Assembly: GCA_017163975.1 (NCBI GenBank)
Contig: JAFFSR010000353.1
Location: forward strand, 2,608,501-2,672,500
Source of the DNA: Anastatus disparis
Lineage: Eukaryota > Arthropoda > Insecta > Hymenoptera > Eupelmidae
Reading direction: 5' to 3'
DNA: 64,000 bases
Below are positions 54,871 to 64,000 of the stretch, piece after piece. The notes below the pieces were generated by a model. The model did no database searches. It saw only the letters and a list, made by a program, of their open reading frames with translations, and was not told the DNA's origin. Position 1 is the first letter of the stretch. The number at the start of each line of letters is the position of its first letter. Made by a program: the position numbers and the translations under genes.

Positions 54871-56684
54871 GGAAAAATAAGTTCATCGTCTTTTTCTTGA
54901 GATTCAAGTAGCAATTTGTAATCAAATAGCGTAGAAATAGTTTCAATTCGAGAAAGAGAATCAGCTACAATGTTGTCAACACCTTTAACATATTGAATGT
55001 CTGTCGAGAATTCTGAAATCAAAGATAGCTGATTCAGCTGAACTAGTGGGAGTTTTTCACGATTTTGTTTAAAAGCAAAACTGAACAGCTTGTGATCTGT
55101 GAAAATCGTAAATAAATGTCCTTCAAAAAAAATGTCGAAAATGTTGAATTGCTGCGTAGATAGCTAAAAGTTCATGATAATAAGCAGGTCATAAACTTTC
55201 TTTAGAAGACATCTTTTTAGAGAAAAATGCAAGAGGTTGCCAGATATTATCAACAAACTGTTGTAAACAAACCCCAACAGAATGATTTGAAGCATCTGTG
55301 AATAATCCAAGCTTCGCACCCATACGAGGATGAACCAGAAGAGAAGCAGAAAAAATAGAAGCTCTGCATTTTTCAAAATCTTCTTCAAGCTTAGATGACC
55401 AAGGAATTGACTGAGAACCTTTCAGAAGAAAGTTAATTATAACGTCATGCAGAGTCTGAAACTCCAAAAACACATTTTTGCACGTTAATAACTAAACCAA
55501 ATTTTGAAAGACGTTTAAAGACGATTCTAAGATGGTGTTCATGCTCTTCTTTAGAACGAAAAAAAAACAAGAACATCATTCATATAAACGAAACAAAAAT
55601 CTAATCCACGTAAAACTTTGTCCATAAGTCTCTGAAAAGTTTGACCAGCATTTCAAAGTCCAAACGTCATGAACGGAAATTCAAAAAGCCCAAATGGAGT
55701 GATAATGGCAGTTTTACAGATATCTTCATTAGCAACAGGAATTTGTTGATACGCTTTCACTAAATCGATTTAAAAAAATACAGTACATCTATCAATAAAA
55801 AAAGTGGCATCTTGAATATGGCGAACAGGATAACGATCTGGAATAGTTCGAGCATTTGATGCTCGATAATCTCCGCATGGATGCCAATTCGAATTACCTT
55901 TTGGTGCTGAATGCAAGGGAGATGACCAAGAACTCTCGGATGAGCGAGTTGTTCCAGCTTGTAAGATGTCGTCGAATTCTTTTTTAGCAATTTTTAATTT
56001 TGCAGGACCTAAATGACGCACCTTACTCGTAATTGGAGGCCCAGGAGTTATGCGAATATGATGCACAGTTTCATGTTTAGTTTCCCCTGGCAAACCTGAT
56101 GGACGAGTAATGTCAGCAAATTCAGAAAGAATAGCAGAGTAATGCGAACAATGATTTATTGTTTTAACACTACACTGAGAAGAAGTTTGCAGTGAACCTT
56201 TAGCTCGAAGACCAGTAGTTCCATCCACAATAAACTTCGTACGGCAATCAGGTAAAAGATGATAATGAACGAGGAAATCTGAACCGATTATTGATAAATC
56301 AACATCAGCAACAATGAATCTTCATAGAAAATTACATCTTAGTCCTAAATTAATATTTAAGTTTAGAAAACCATAAGTTTTGATTTTGCTACCATTTGCA
56401 GCACACAAATCGTAGTTGACAGGAGAACGACGCTCATGAAGCAAAGCACGTGGAACACAACATAAATAAGAACCAGTACCCACGAGAAATTGGTATTTTG
56501 ATGTTTTATCCACTACAACAAGACGACTTCCAAATGAAGAGCAGTTATATGCCGTTCTGACAAACTGCTTTGATCGTTTCCCAAAAAACTGCACGGAGGA
56601 ACGCATTTTTTTGGAATTTTGTTGAAATTTCAAATGATACCAGCATAATTGTTCGGTTCTACTAGGATTGAATCTACTAGGCAA
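54822..56684 (-). pseudogene. pol: Decayed Ty3/Gypsy pol: protease, RT, RNase H
   Basis: From the 5' side: a gag/protease part (56684-56322) with a CWYHLKF knuckle-like segment and a degenerate FLVGTGSYLCCVPRALL active-site region. Next an RT part (56228-55770) with GPPITSKVRHLGPAKLKIAK, SSPLHSAPKG and DYRASNARTIPDRYP. Then an RNase H part (55473-55164) with FTDASNHSVGVCLQQ and FFSKKM. A last piece (55022-54822) has YVKGVDNIVADSLSRI. Frames change repeatedly and no integrase is seen. Inactive. Confidence 0.8.
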
Positions 56685-56893
56685 GGTGTCTTGGTAGTAT
56701 ACGGTTCAGACAAACAATCCTGCACCTCACAGTACCTAATAACGAGTTTATACGAGTGCGAAGAAGCACTTGTAAAACTCGGTAACAAAAAGAGTGGGCC
56801 ATTTCGTGTACCTGCAAGGGAATGCTTTAGCGTACAAATAGAGCATCTCCTAGGGTTAGCATAGAAATTGGTGACGTTATAATATACATATAT

Positions 56894-56897
<4 letters not shown>

Positions 56898-56960
<63 letters not shown>
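56898..56960. repeat. TA microsatellite
   Basis: Uninterrupted (TA)n. Confidence 0.95.
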
Positions 56961-56962
<2 letters not shown>

Positions 56963-56963
<1 letters not shown>

Positions 56964-59230
56964 CATCATATCGTGTCTAAATATTTTAAATTAAGGCGAT
57001 GTAAATCGGGCACCACATCTGTACTCATAAATATTATCTTTCTTTTATTTCATTGGTGAATTTCCAGTAAAGAAATGAATTAGCTTGTAATATGAACTAT
57101 GATGATTATTTAGTTGAACTTACAAATAAATTCATTTATTAGTTTTTAGATATTTGGATCTCTGGTACAAAATCAAAAAATTTTAATTAATAATAATGGA
57201 ACTCAAAATTCTCAATAACTAATGAATGATCCTATAAAAAAAATTTGACTGAATAATCTTTATGGTACATACTACAAACTAATGCATTTCTTTACAAAAA
57301 ATTTCGCAATAAAATAAAAAGAAAATTAATATTTATGAGTACAGGTGTAGTGTTTATTTGACATCTCCTTAATAAAATTCGCAAGAATAATGAAAAAAGT
57401 TACTTTAAATCTTATTTTTTAGATTTTCAGAGAAGGGGAGTAGATAAGATTTTAAATTCAACGAGATTTAAATTGAGTTATACCGAATCGAACCCCACTG
57501 CCCTTTTTTGTTGATATTTTTATAATAATTTGCTTTAATTGCATCGTGGAAAGGTGATCCTACTTTGGTGGTCCTTATCATTTTTAAAAAGATCAATAAA
57601 GTATTTAATTAAAATTAAAAAAAAACAGTAAAAAAAATTTTTTGTTGAAAAAAATCAATGTTGAAAAATAATACACTAAAAAAATCAAAAAATATTGGAA
57701 AAAAAATAAAAACCGTAAAATAATCTACAAAAAAATATTGTCGAAGTCGGCGTCAAATTCCAAATTTGATGTAAACATTATTCGTGAAAGAAATAAGTTT
57801 AGGTTGTTCTGTCTGTAAAACACAAATGTGGAATTTGGCATCTACTTAAAAAATGTTTTTTGTAAATTATTTTAGAATGTTTATTGTAGTTTTTATAAAG
57901 TCGGTTATTTTTTTTTTGTTTAATTTTTTCTGATTCGAATGATGCAGTCGAAAAACAGCCATCAGTGCTGTACACTGATAGACTTTTAAGAGACTAGCAA
58001 TATTATCAGATTCAAGCGTCGTTATTACGTCTAAGAACGACACTGCCTTTCATAAAAAGGAACACAACCAGCTTAAGTTCGAGGCAACTCAATGTAAATG
58101 AATGGCTCTCTTCTGTAAGAGCGCATATCTCTTACAGTGAAAGAAGCGTAACTTTTTAATACTGACAGACCAAAATAAAAAAAAAAATATGCCGAAAAAT
58201 TGCTGCGCTCTTCCGCAAGAGATGGAAGCTCTTGCGTTGAAGCTACGAGCTCTTAAAGAAAGAACTCGCACCTCTTAAGCTAAGTTAGTCTGAACATTGC
58301 ATTTAAGTCTGCGGTGATTGTACGAAAGAGAGAATAACTTTTAAAGGTCTATCAGTGTTCTTTTGACACGTTCAGTACCACGATGACAGCCTGATAACCA
58401 TAAACCAGATAAGCAAAATCCGTGATCCAGAGATGTGATACTCTACTAGTTAGTAGCAATTGATATAAAAATGCAAAATTGCAAGTTTATAGAATGTTCA
58501 GCGAAAAAAAATAAAAAATTTTTTATGGATGAAACTGGCTTACAGTTTGAGTTATTCTTATCTACACTGCAGATGATTTCCTGACTTTCTTAAAAATTAA
58601 TTATAATTGTCGTTTAAAATAAAACTAAAAGTCCTAGCAATTAACATTCACAAGCATTTCACTGACTATTTTGAAGAGAGGGTTCAATACTGTAATGACC
58701 GACTACAAATTACACCATTTAGAACATTAAATAATTTTTTTTTTTAAGAATCATGAAATATTATAATAGAAATAAGTGGCTTTATAGAGGCTCTAATGGT
58801 TCATTCGGTACAGCTATGAATTCGTAATCTCTGTACGTTACATGTGCTTTGTTCACAAACACACTGACAAACCTCCGCCGCTAATTGGCATTGCAATAAT
58901 AGCATAAATACAGTAATGTTAAATAATAAAAAAAGTCGCTTCACATTATTTTATATTAAATTATTTATAATATAAAGTAAAATATTCAAATTTTATTTAA
59001 TTGTAAAAAAAATAATATTGAAAAATTTATAATTTAATTTGTAACTGTGATTGCAAGAAAATATTGGAATTTATGTAGAATTAATTACAGATTCCTTTGT
59101 CAAAAATTATTCTTATTATTTAAATATTTGACGCTTCTTGTTCATGTCACAAAATTTAAAAAAATTGATTAGTCTTTATTTCTGAATAAATATTGTCATT
59201 TTCTATAACTCTGACCACTGAAATTTTTAT
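56963..59230. other. Intergenic or upstream DNA of the AT-hook gene
   Basis: AT-rich and without supported genes. 57968-58400 holds several short perfect hairpins, such as CTGTAAGAG/CTCTTACAG at 58113-58137 and CGCAAGAG/CTCTTGCG at 58214-58236. The DNA just upstream of 59241 ends in a splice acceptor-like pyrimidine-AG. Confidence 0.4.
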
Positions 59231-59241
59231 TAAATTTTCAG

Positions 59242-59601
59242 TAACACCAAGTACGTCAATATCAGATACAATGGCTGCAACCCTGATTGATCAACCAAAG
59301 TCTATCACGAGTCGAATGATGAATTCATTAAAACGCAAACCTGGAAGACCTTCTAAATCAAAAACAGCCCAACCACGCGGTCCAGGTAGGCCGGCAAAAG
59401 TTAAATGTGATGTGGAAATGGTACCGAAAAAAGATAAAAAAATACCAACAAATAGGAAGAATTCTTATTTAAGAAAAGTAAAAGTTATTATGTCACAGTG
59501 TAGCAAAATGCCTATGATACATAAAGAAAAAGAATCTGATCAGAGGTCACCAAAAAAAATAAAGGATAAAAAACTGGTTCTAAAAAGATTTCATTCAAAT
59601 G
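59242..59601 (+). CDS. AT-hook gene, exon
   Basis: The exon starts after AG at 59240-59241 and ends before GT at 59602-59603 (AAATG|GTGTGT). The product has two AT-hooks, KRKPGRPSKSK and RGPGRPAKVK, within about 25 residues, then Lys-rich sequence. AT-hooks bind the minor groove of AT-rich DNA, so a chromatin protein is likely. The first in-exon ATG (59271) has a good context (A at -3, G at +4) and may be the start. Earlier exons are possible. The donor leaves phase 1, matching the next exon. Gene identity is not recognised. Chromatin regulators of the trithorax/ASH1 kind carry such hooks. Confidence 0.6.
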
Positions 59602-59866
59602 GTGTGTCTAATTCATTTCTTTATAATTCAATTTTTCGTTGTAGATTTTAATTTATTAGCTGTAAACTCTGCAAGTTTGAATTTTTATAAATGATTACAT
59701 GATTAACGTGTACAATTTTTTCATATTTAATATCTTTATTTTTATTTTTGTTAAACATCCACTTTAATTTTATTTGATAAGAAATTTTATATGTCATGAA
59801 TATGATTTTACAGCTCACTTTTATTACAAATAAAACGTAGAATAATGCGTGTGAATTTTTTCTATT

Positions 59867-60315
59867 AAAAGAAAAAATTCACATGCATTAAAAGAAAAAA
59901 TTCTATTAAGAGCAGGCCGGAGTAGAATCTGATAAAGACCGAGTAAAAATTGAGTTTTTTGTTATTAACCCAAGTATTAATCGGTGTATCTTCAAATTAA
60001 AGTTTGAGCGCAATAGATATTATTATTATGAACATCTATGCAAAAAAAAAATTCTACCGCCTTGTTTTTGAGAAAAGTAAGGAATGCCGAAGTAAAAGTT
60101 TATATTTATAATATTTTCGCATTCCTTACTTTTCTCAAAAACGAAGCGGTAGATTTTTTTTTCTTGTGCATACATATTTGTAATAATAATATATATTGCG
60201 CTTAACCTCCGATTTGCAGATACACCGATTAATACTTGAGTAAATAACAGAAATCTCAATTAAACAAGGACAGCAAATCCGGCCTGCTCCTAAAAGAAAA
60301 AATTCACATGCATTA
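59867..60315. repeat. Direct repeat flanking the intronic MITE
   Basis: AAAAGAAAAAATTCACATGC occurs at about 59865-59885 and again just after the MITE near 60293-60313. A shorter AAAGAAAAAATTC copy lies at 59891. A tandem array was probably interrupted by the MITE. Confidence 0.6.
59910..60289. mobile_element. TTAA-type foldback MITE in the intron
   Basis: 380 bp, starts GAGCAGGCCGG and ends CCGGCCTGCTC, palindromic. Left TTAA (59906-59909) is intact and the right copy is CTAA (60290-60293). Related to the copy at 40101 and to the half at 54704. Confidence 0.8.
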
Positions 60316-60767
60316 ACTGACATTTTAGAAGTCTATAATTTTCCTCTTGGAAACTAGTTTAAACTACAAGAATATTTAATTATTCTCTGATAATATTCCT
60401 GATGAGCAAAATTATATACGTTTGCTAGACTATGTGATTTTTTCCAATAACAAAAATTGAAAAAAGCTCAATAAAAAAATTGAAGAAAAGATCAATAGAA
60501 ATGTCATTTAAAAAAAATTTTCTATACTGAAAAAGCATAAACATAGGGTAAAAGTTCCAGTTACCGTGAGTTTAACGTAATCTCTTACAGATTTTATCAA
60601 ATTAAACAGATTTTTCTATTGATGCTCGATAACTATTGATATTAGTTATAAACGTTGAAGCATCTTTTATTTAATAAGCATAATTGATTAATTATGTATA
60701 GAAAACTATTTGAAATATTATTAAAAATATAAGAATTGATGCATGCGTCAAATACCGTATTGCTCAA

Positions 60768-61120
60768 TTTTGAGATTTCTATATGGGTAAATCTTTCATA
60801 ATGTTAAAATTTCACCTGCAAATAATTAAAAAAAAAAAAATACAGGCACACGTATAAAACTAATTTTCTCTGAATGTTGACGTATTATAATGAAAGAAAA
60901 AAATCGTGTTACTCACTTTTAAGGGTAGTCTTTTTAACAAACATCAAAAGACAGATTTTCGAGTAAATTTTTCATAGTGCTAAAATTTACTTTCAATAAA
61001 TTTAAAAAAATTGAAGACACATGTATCAAATTTATTTTTTTTAAATGTTGATATATTAAAATGATAATAAAAGAAAAAATCGCATTACTCACTTTTGAAG
61101 ATAGCTTTTTTTAATATAAG
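60768..61120. repeat. Diverged tandem repeat, about 180 bp unit
   Basis: Two units share ATAATGTTAAAATTTCAC-like, TGTTGA(C/T)(G/A)TATTA and AATCG.(G/A)TTACTCACTTTT in the same order. Non-coding. Confidence 0.6.
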
Positions 61121-63318
61121 ACATTTGAATATATTCATTATTATCACACCCAGGTATAATATTTTACCTATCTCAGATCAGTTTTTTAAGTATTTTGGGC
61201 TATAATAGATCATTTCCCATTGAGCTTTTTCATTTTTACATGTTTAATATGTTACAGAAAATATTTAAATACGCAATTTACATTAATAATTACAAAATTT
61301 TTTGTAATAAATAAAATATGCCAGTAATGGCAATTTTTTGGAAAATTCATTTTTGGCGATTCGGGTATTAAAATTGAGTGATATTAGTTACCCAATGGCT
61401 TTTGCGATTGCTGATTACAAATCATAAGTGAGTGGAATATCAATTTATTTTTGCTAAAATTGTCAATCTTAGGGTATGAAATTTGACATAGATTTGTATA
61501 GTTTATGTTTTCGAATTAAAATACTTATATTCCTTTTAACCAAACATTTTAGTTTATTTAATAAACATTAAAAAATATAACAATCGAAAAATTTTGATAA
61601 ATAATCTTAGCATCGTAGCATTATGAATAATAGAAAAATCACGGTTATATAAACAAAATCTCGAAATTAGAAAATCAGTTTTTAAATCTAGAAATTTCAG
61701 TGATGATTCAACTTAATGTTCTAGGTGTAAGCTATTAAATACATACTAAAACTGAGCTTTTTAAAGTTTAAACTCTTTAGAATTAAAACATTGATAGAAA
61801 CTAGGTAATCGATGTAAATTTGGAAAATTTAATAGCCGGGAAAAATTCAATGATTTCCAGAATACTCGAAATAATACTTCAAAAGCAACTTAAAGATTAC
61901 ATTGAGTATTATAAAATAGTAAATTACAAAGTTCACAACAGAGAAAAGGTGAATCAAAGCTTAGGTTTTCATATTAGTGGATAAAAACCTATTTTCAAAA
62001 GTGAGTCACGTTTTTTAAGTATAATTTCAAACGAACAAAGAACTTTATCTACACTAGGCACACGTTCCTAATAAAAAAATTTCTCTTTGTGATTCTAAAT
62101 ATTACCTTTTGATGTAGTTTAAAATGTCACCGCTGAATAGTCTTTTTTACAGCATCGTATTTTCCAGAAAAAAGTAAAATATATAAATTTTTGGTAACAT
62201 TTTAATAACCTTTCAGAAAGTACTTTTGTTAACAGGCACACACCCATGCTCTTGATTTTCCAAAAGTATGTGTATAGATAAAGCTTTGGTGTGAATTTCA
62301 AATCAAAAAAGCAGTAGTCATTTTTTTTATAGCGATAATTTATCATTTTACATGGCCTGGTAACATTTAAATTTCAAAAAAAAAACCTCTTTTCCCCATC
62401 CGCCATAAAATGACACGTCTAATTATCATTAAAAATATAACAAAATTAGTTTCTAATAACTCAATAAATCAGTGAACATTTGCTAACAAGATGTGCTATC
62501 TCATATTTAGGAGAAATGACGCAGTAACATGATTTTTAAAAGTATGAAAGAATTACCCATATACCGTGTGTCAGTTTCCGCGCCCCCAACTAAACGTGTT
62601 TTGTCAGTAAGCAAGCCCTTGACCAAATATCGAGCGTCGTATACCGTGCATTTTTCTTCGATTTATCTTATTTTGAGGTTATGTTTTCTTCGATGCTCAC
62701 ATGTTAGAGGGCACGACAACTAAGATTATACCAAAAAATTGGTTTAGTTATTGTGCACGATAATTGAACTATATATGCTTAAATCTGTTCCAGTTACTAT
62801 ATTTTATAAATAAATAATAAAAAATAATTTAAAAACGCAAATTATAAGTTTTTTCGAAATTTGTAAGTATTTTATTATAGCAAAATGCTTTTACATATTA
62901 TTAATATACATTTTTTAATACTTTAAATAATTGAATTTCTAAGCTTTTTGATAACGCGTGCACCAAAAAAGCATAAATCACGTTACAAAAATTTAAAACA
63001 TTATTTATACAATATAAAAGGTCGAAAAATTAAATTTTTATTTTTCTAATAGTTAAATTATACTTTAAAAATATTAAAAAATTTTTTTTTATTATTGATT
63101 AAAGCTTAAACCTATCTTAATGTATTAAAATATCGAAGGAACACGGTAGTCGGGGGGGGCAACGATAACTGGTGCACTTACCCTATTCTTAAATAAAAAA
63201 AATTTATAAGTTTTATTAATTAAAAAAGTATAAATTTCTACGAAGGTATTTTAAATTCAGAAATTTAAATTCGGAACACGTCAGTAAAATTTTCTCATTT
63301 ATCTTTTAAATCCTATAG

Positions 63319-63576
63319 ATGTTATAAAAGAGAATAAATCACTATGTATAACGAAATTTGAAGGAGTCAAAATACGCAAACAGTGCTTTAGTAAATCAAC
63401 ACCGATATTCGCTGGAAAACGTTTTAAAGACATACCATCAACGAATTTCAAACAACATGAGGTTCTTAGAAATCGTAAGAAATTTAGAAAGGAAAAGGTT
63501 AATTCTACGAAAAAAGATTCTGCCCTATTTGCATCATTGAAATCTCCAAGTTTAGAGTATAATAAAGAGGATACAG
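63319..63576 (+). CDS. AT-hook gene, next exon
   Basis: The exon is open from AG at 63317-63318 to GT at 63577-63578 (ACAG|GTAC). It begins with the AT that completes the GAT codon left by the previous exon. The product is basic and polar with KQCFSKSTPIF and NRKKFRKEKVNSTKKDS. No domain seen. The Met-initiated frame at 63358-63540 is in another register and is not the gene. Confidence 0.6.
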
Positions 63577-63825
63577 GTACTCATAAGTTTTGTTTTAGAA
63601 TTAAAACATTTTTTCCTCCAATTTGTATTTGTTTCAATTTTTTATTTATTATTCTTTCCTGTTGTGATATAAAAAAATCATTATTATAAAATTAAAATTA
63701 AAACTTTGCATTTTAATAAAAATTTTTAAAAGGGTCAAAATATTGTCATTTAATTTGTTTGCATTTTAATAATACAAAAACAAACGAAATTTATGTATTA
63801 TTTTTTAATAAATATTTTTTTACAG

Positions 63826-64000
63826 ATGAGCAGAGTATCAAAAAAAGTTCTAAGGAAAACAGAGTTAATACACAAAAGTTAAGCAAACGTCCAGTACGCA
63901 AAACTTATCCACAAAAAGAATCTTCATCATATCATGTTCTTAAAGAAAAAAAATGTAACAGAAAATTAATGAGCACTGCTATCAGTAATAACAATCATGA
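63826..64000 (+). CDS. AT-hook gene, exon running off the window
   Basis: Follows TTTTTTTACAG at 63815-63825. It starts in phase with the preceding exon (G|AT) and is open to the end of the window. The product is Ser/Lys-rich (SIKKSSKENRVN, KRPVRKTYPQKE). The gene continues to the right. Confidence 0.6.

Larger units (their letters stand above)
59602..63318 (+). other. Intron of the AT-hook gene
   Basis: About 3.7 kb, GT at 59602 and AG at 63317-63318. It holds the MITE at 59910-60289 and a diverged tandem repeat at 60768-61120. Further small exons inside it cannot be ruled out. 62529-62723 has an open frame with no supporting splice sites. Confidence 0.5.

Noticed and set aside
62529..62723. 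Possible exon of the AT-hook gene
   Set aside because: No acceptor/donor pair in the right phase was visible and the composition is unlike the flanking exons.
63358..63540. 60-aa Met-initiated frame
   Set aside because: Wrong register. The exon at 63319-63576, with matching splice phases, explains the sequence better.

Overview
The window is AT-rich eukaryotic DNA, almost certainly from an insect. The evidence is a Polinton (Maverick) with insect-type genes, a Ty3-type LTR retrotransposon primed by a tRNA-Arg-like sequence, a CR1-like non-LTR retrotransposon with a PHD-type finger in ORF1, many foldback MITEs, and one spliced host gene. A hymenopteran would fit but this is only an inference. 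Almost everything from 1 to about 57 kb is mobile or duplicated DNA. The only likely cellular gene is at the right edge.

Layout. 1-1856 is repetitive flank. 1857-15654 is a giant palindrome: two 6.75-kb arms, about 99% identical, facing each other across a 294-bp spacer. Each arm carries one end of a Polinton (protease gene and terminal repeat) plus 4.3 kb of flanking DNA (non-LTR endonuclease remnant, nested MITEs, a broken zinc-finger-like gene). The complete Polinton runs 13242-35321. It has terminal inverted repeats, AGTAG...CTACT termini and a 6-bp target duplication (GACGCT/GACGTT). Its minus strand encodes the packaging ATPase (broken), small conserved proteins, integrase (broken), penton-type minor capsid protein, a basic/amphipathic capsid-associated protein, major capsid protein (frameshifted near its end), a conserved short ORF and the adenain-like protease. 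No DNA polymerase B was found. A 262-aa protein is encoded near the right end on the plus strand. A young LTR retrotransposon (23581-31166, TSD GTAA) is inserted in the Polinton. It has gag, a -1 frameshift site and a pol that stops after reverse transcriptase.

35.3-41.9 kb holds foldback MITEs, a paralogue of the palindrome's flanking DNA, and AT/CT simple repeats. 41979-42905 is a solo-LTR-like element and 42960-45836 is a decayed Ty3-type element. 47.7-53.3 kb is a nearly intact CR1-like retrotransposon on the minus strand, set between two (GA)n tracts. 54.8-56.7 kb is another decayed Ty3/Gypsy pol. From 59.2 kb to the end, three in-phase exons on the plus strand encode a lysine-rich protein with two AT-hooks.

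The most unusual signals are two unrelated families of tandem RNA-like hairpins inside LTRs. One has four units in each copy of a 1547-bp LTR, with three helices whose sequences change together around fixed internal motifs. The other has three units in the solo LTR, with an invariant 13-nt loop on different but complementary stems. Also notable are the inverted duplication, which cuts through the Polinton, and candidate -1 frameshift heptamers in two different retrotransposons.
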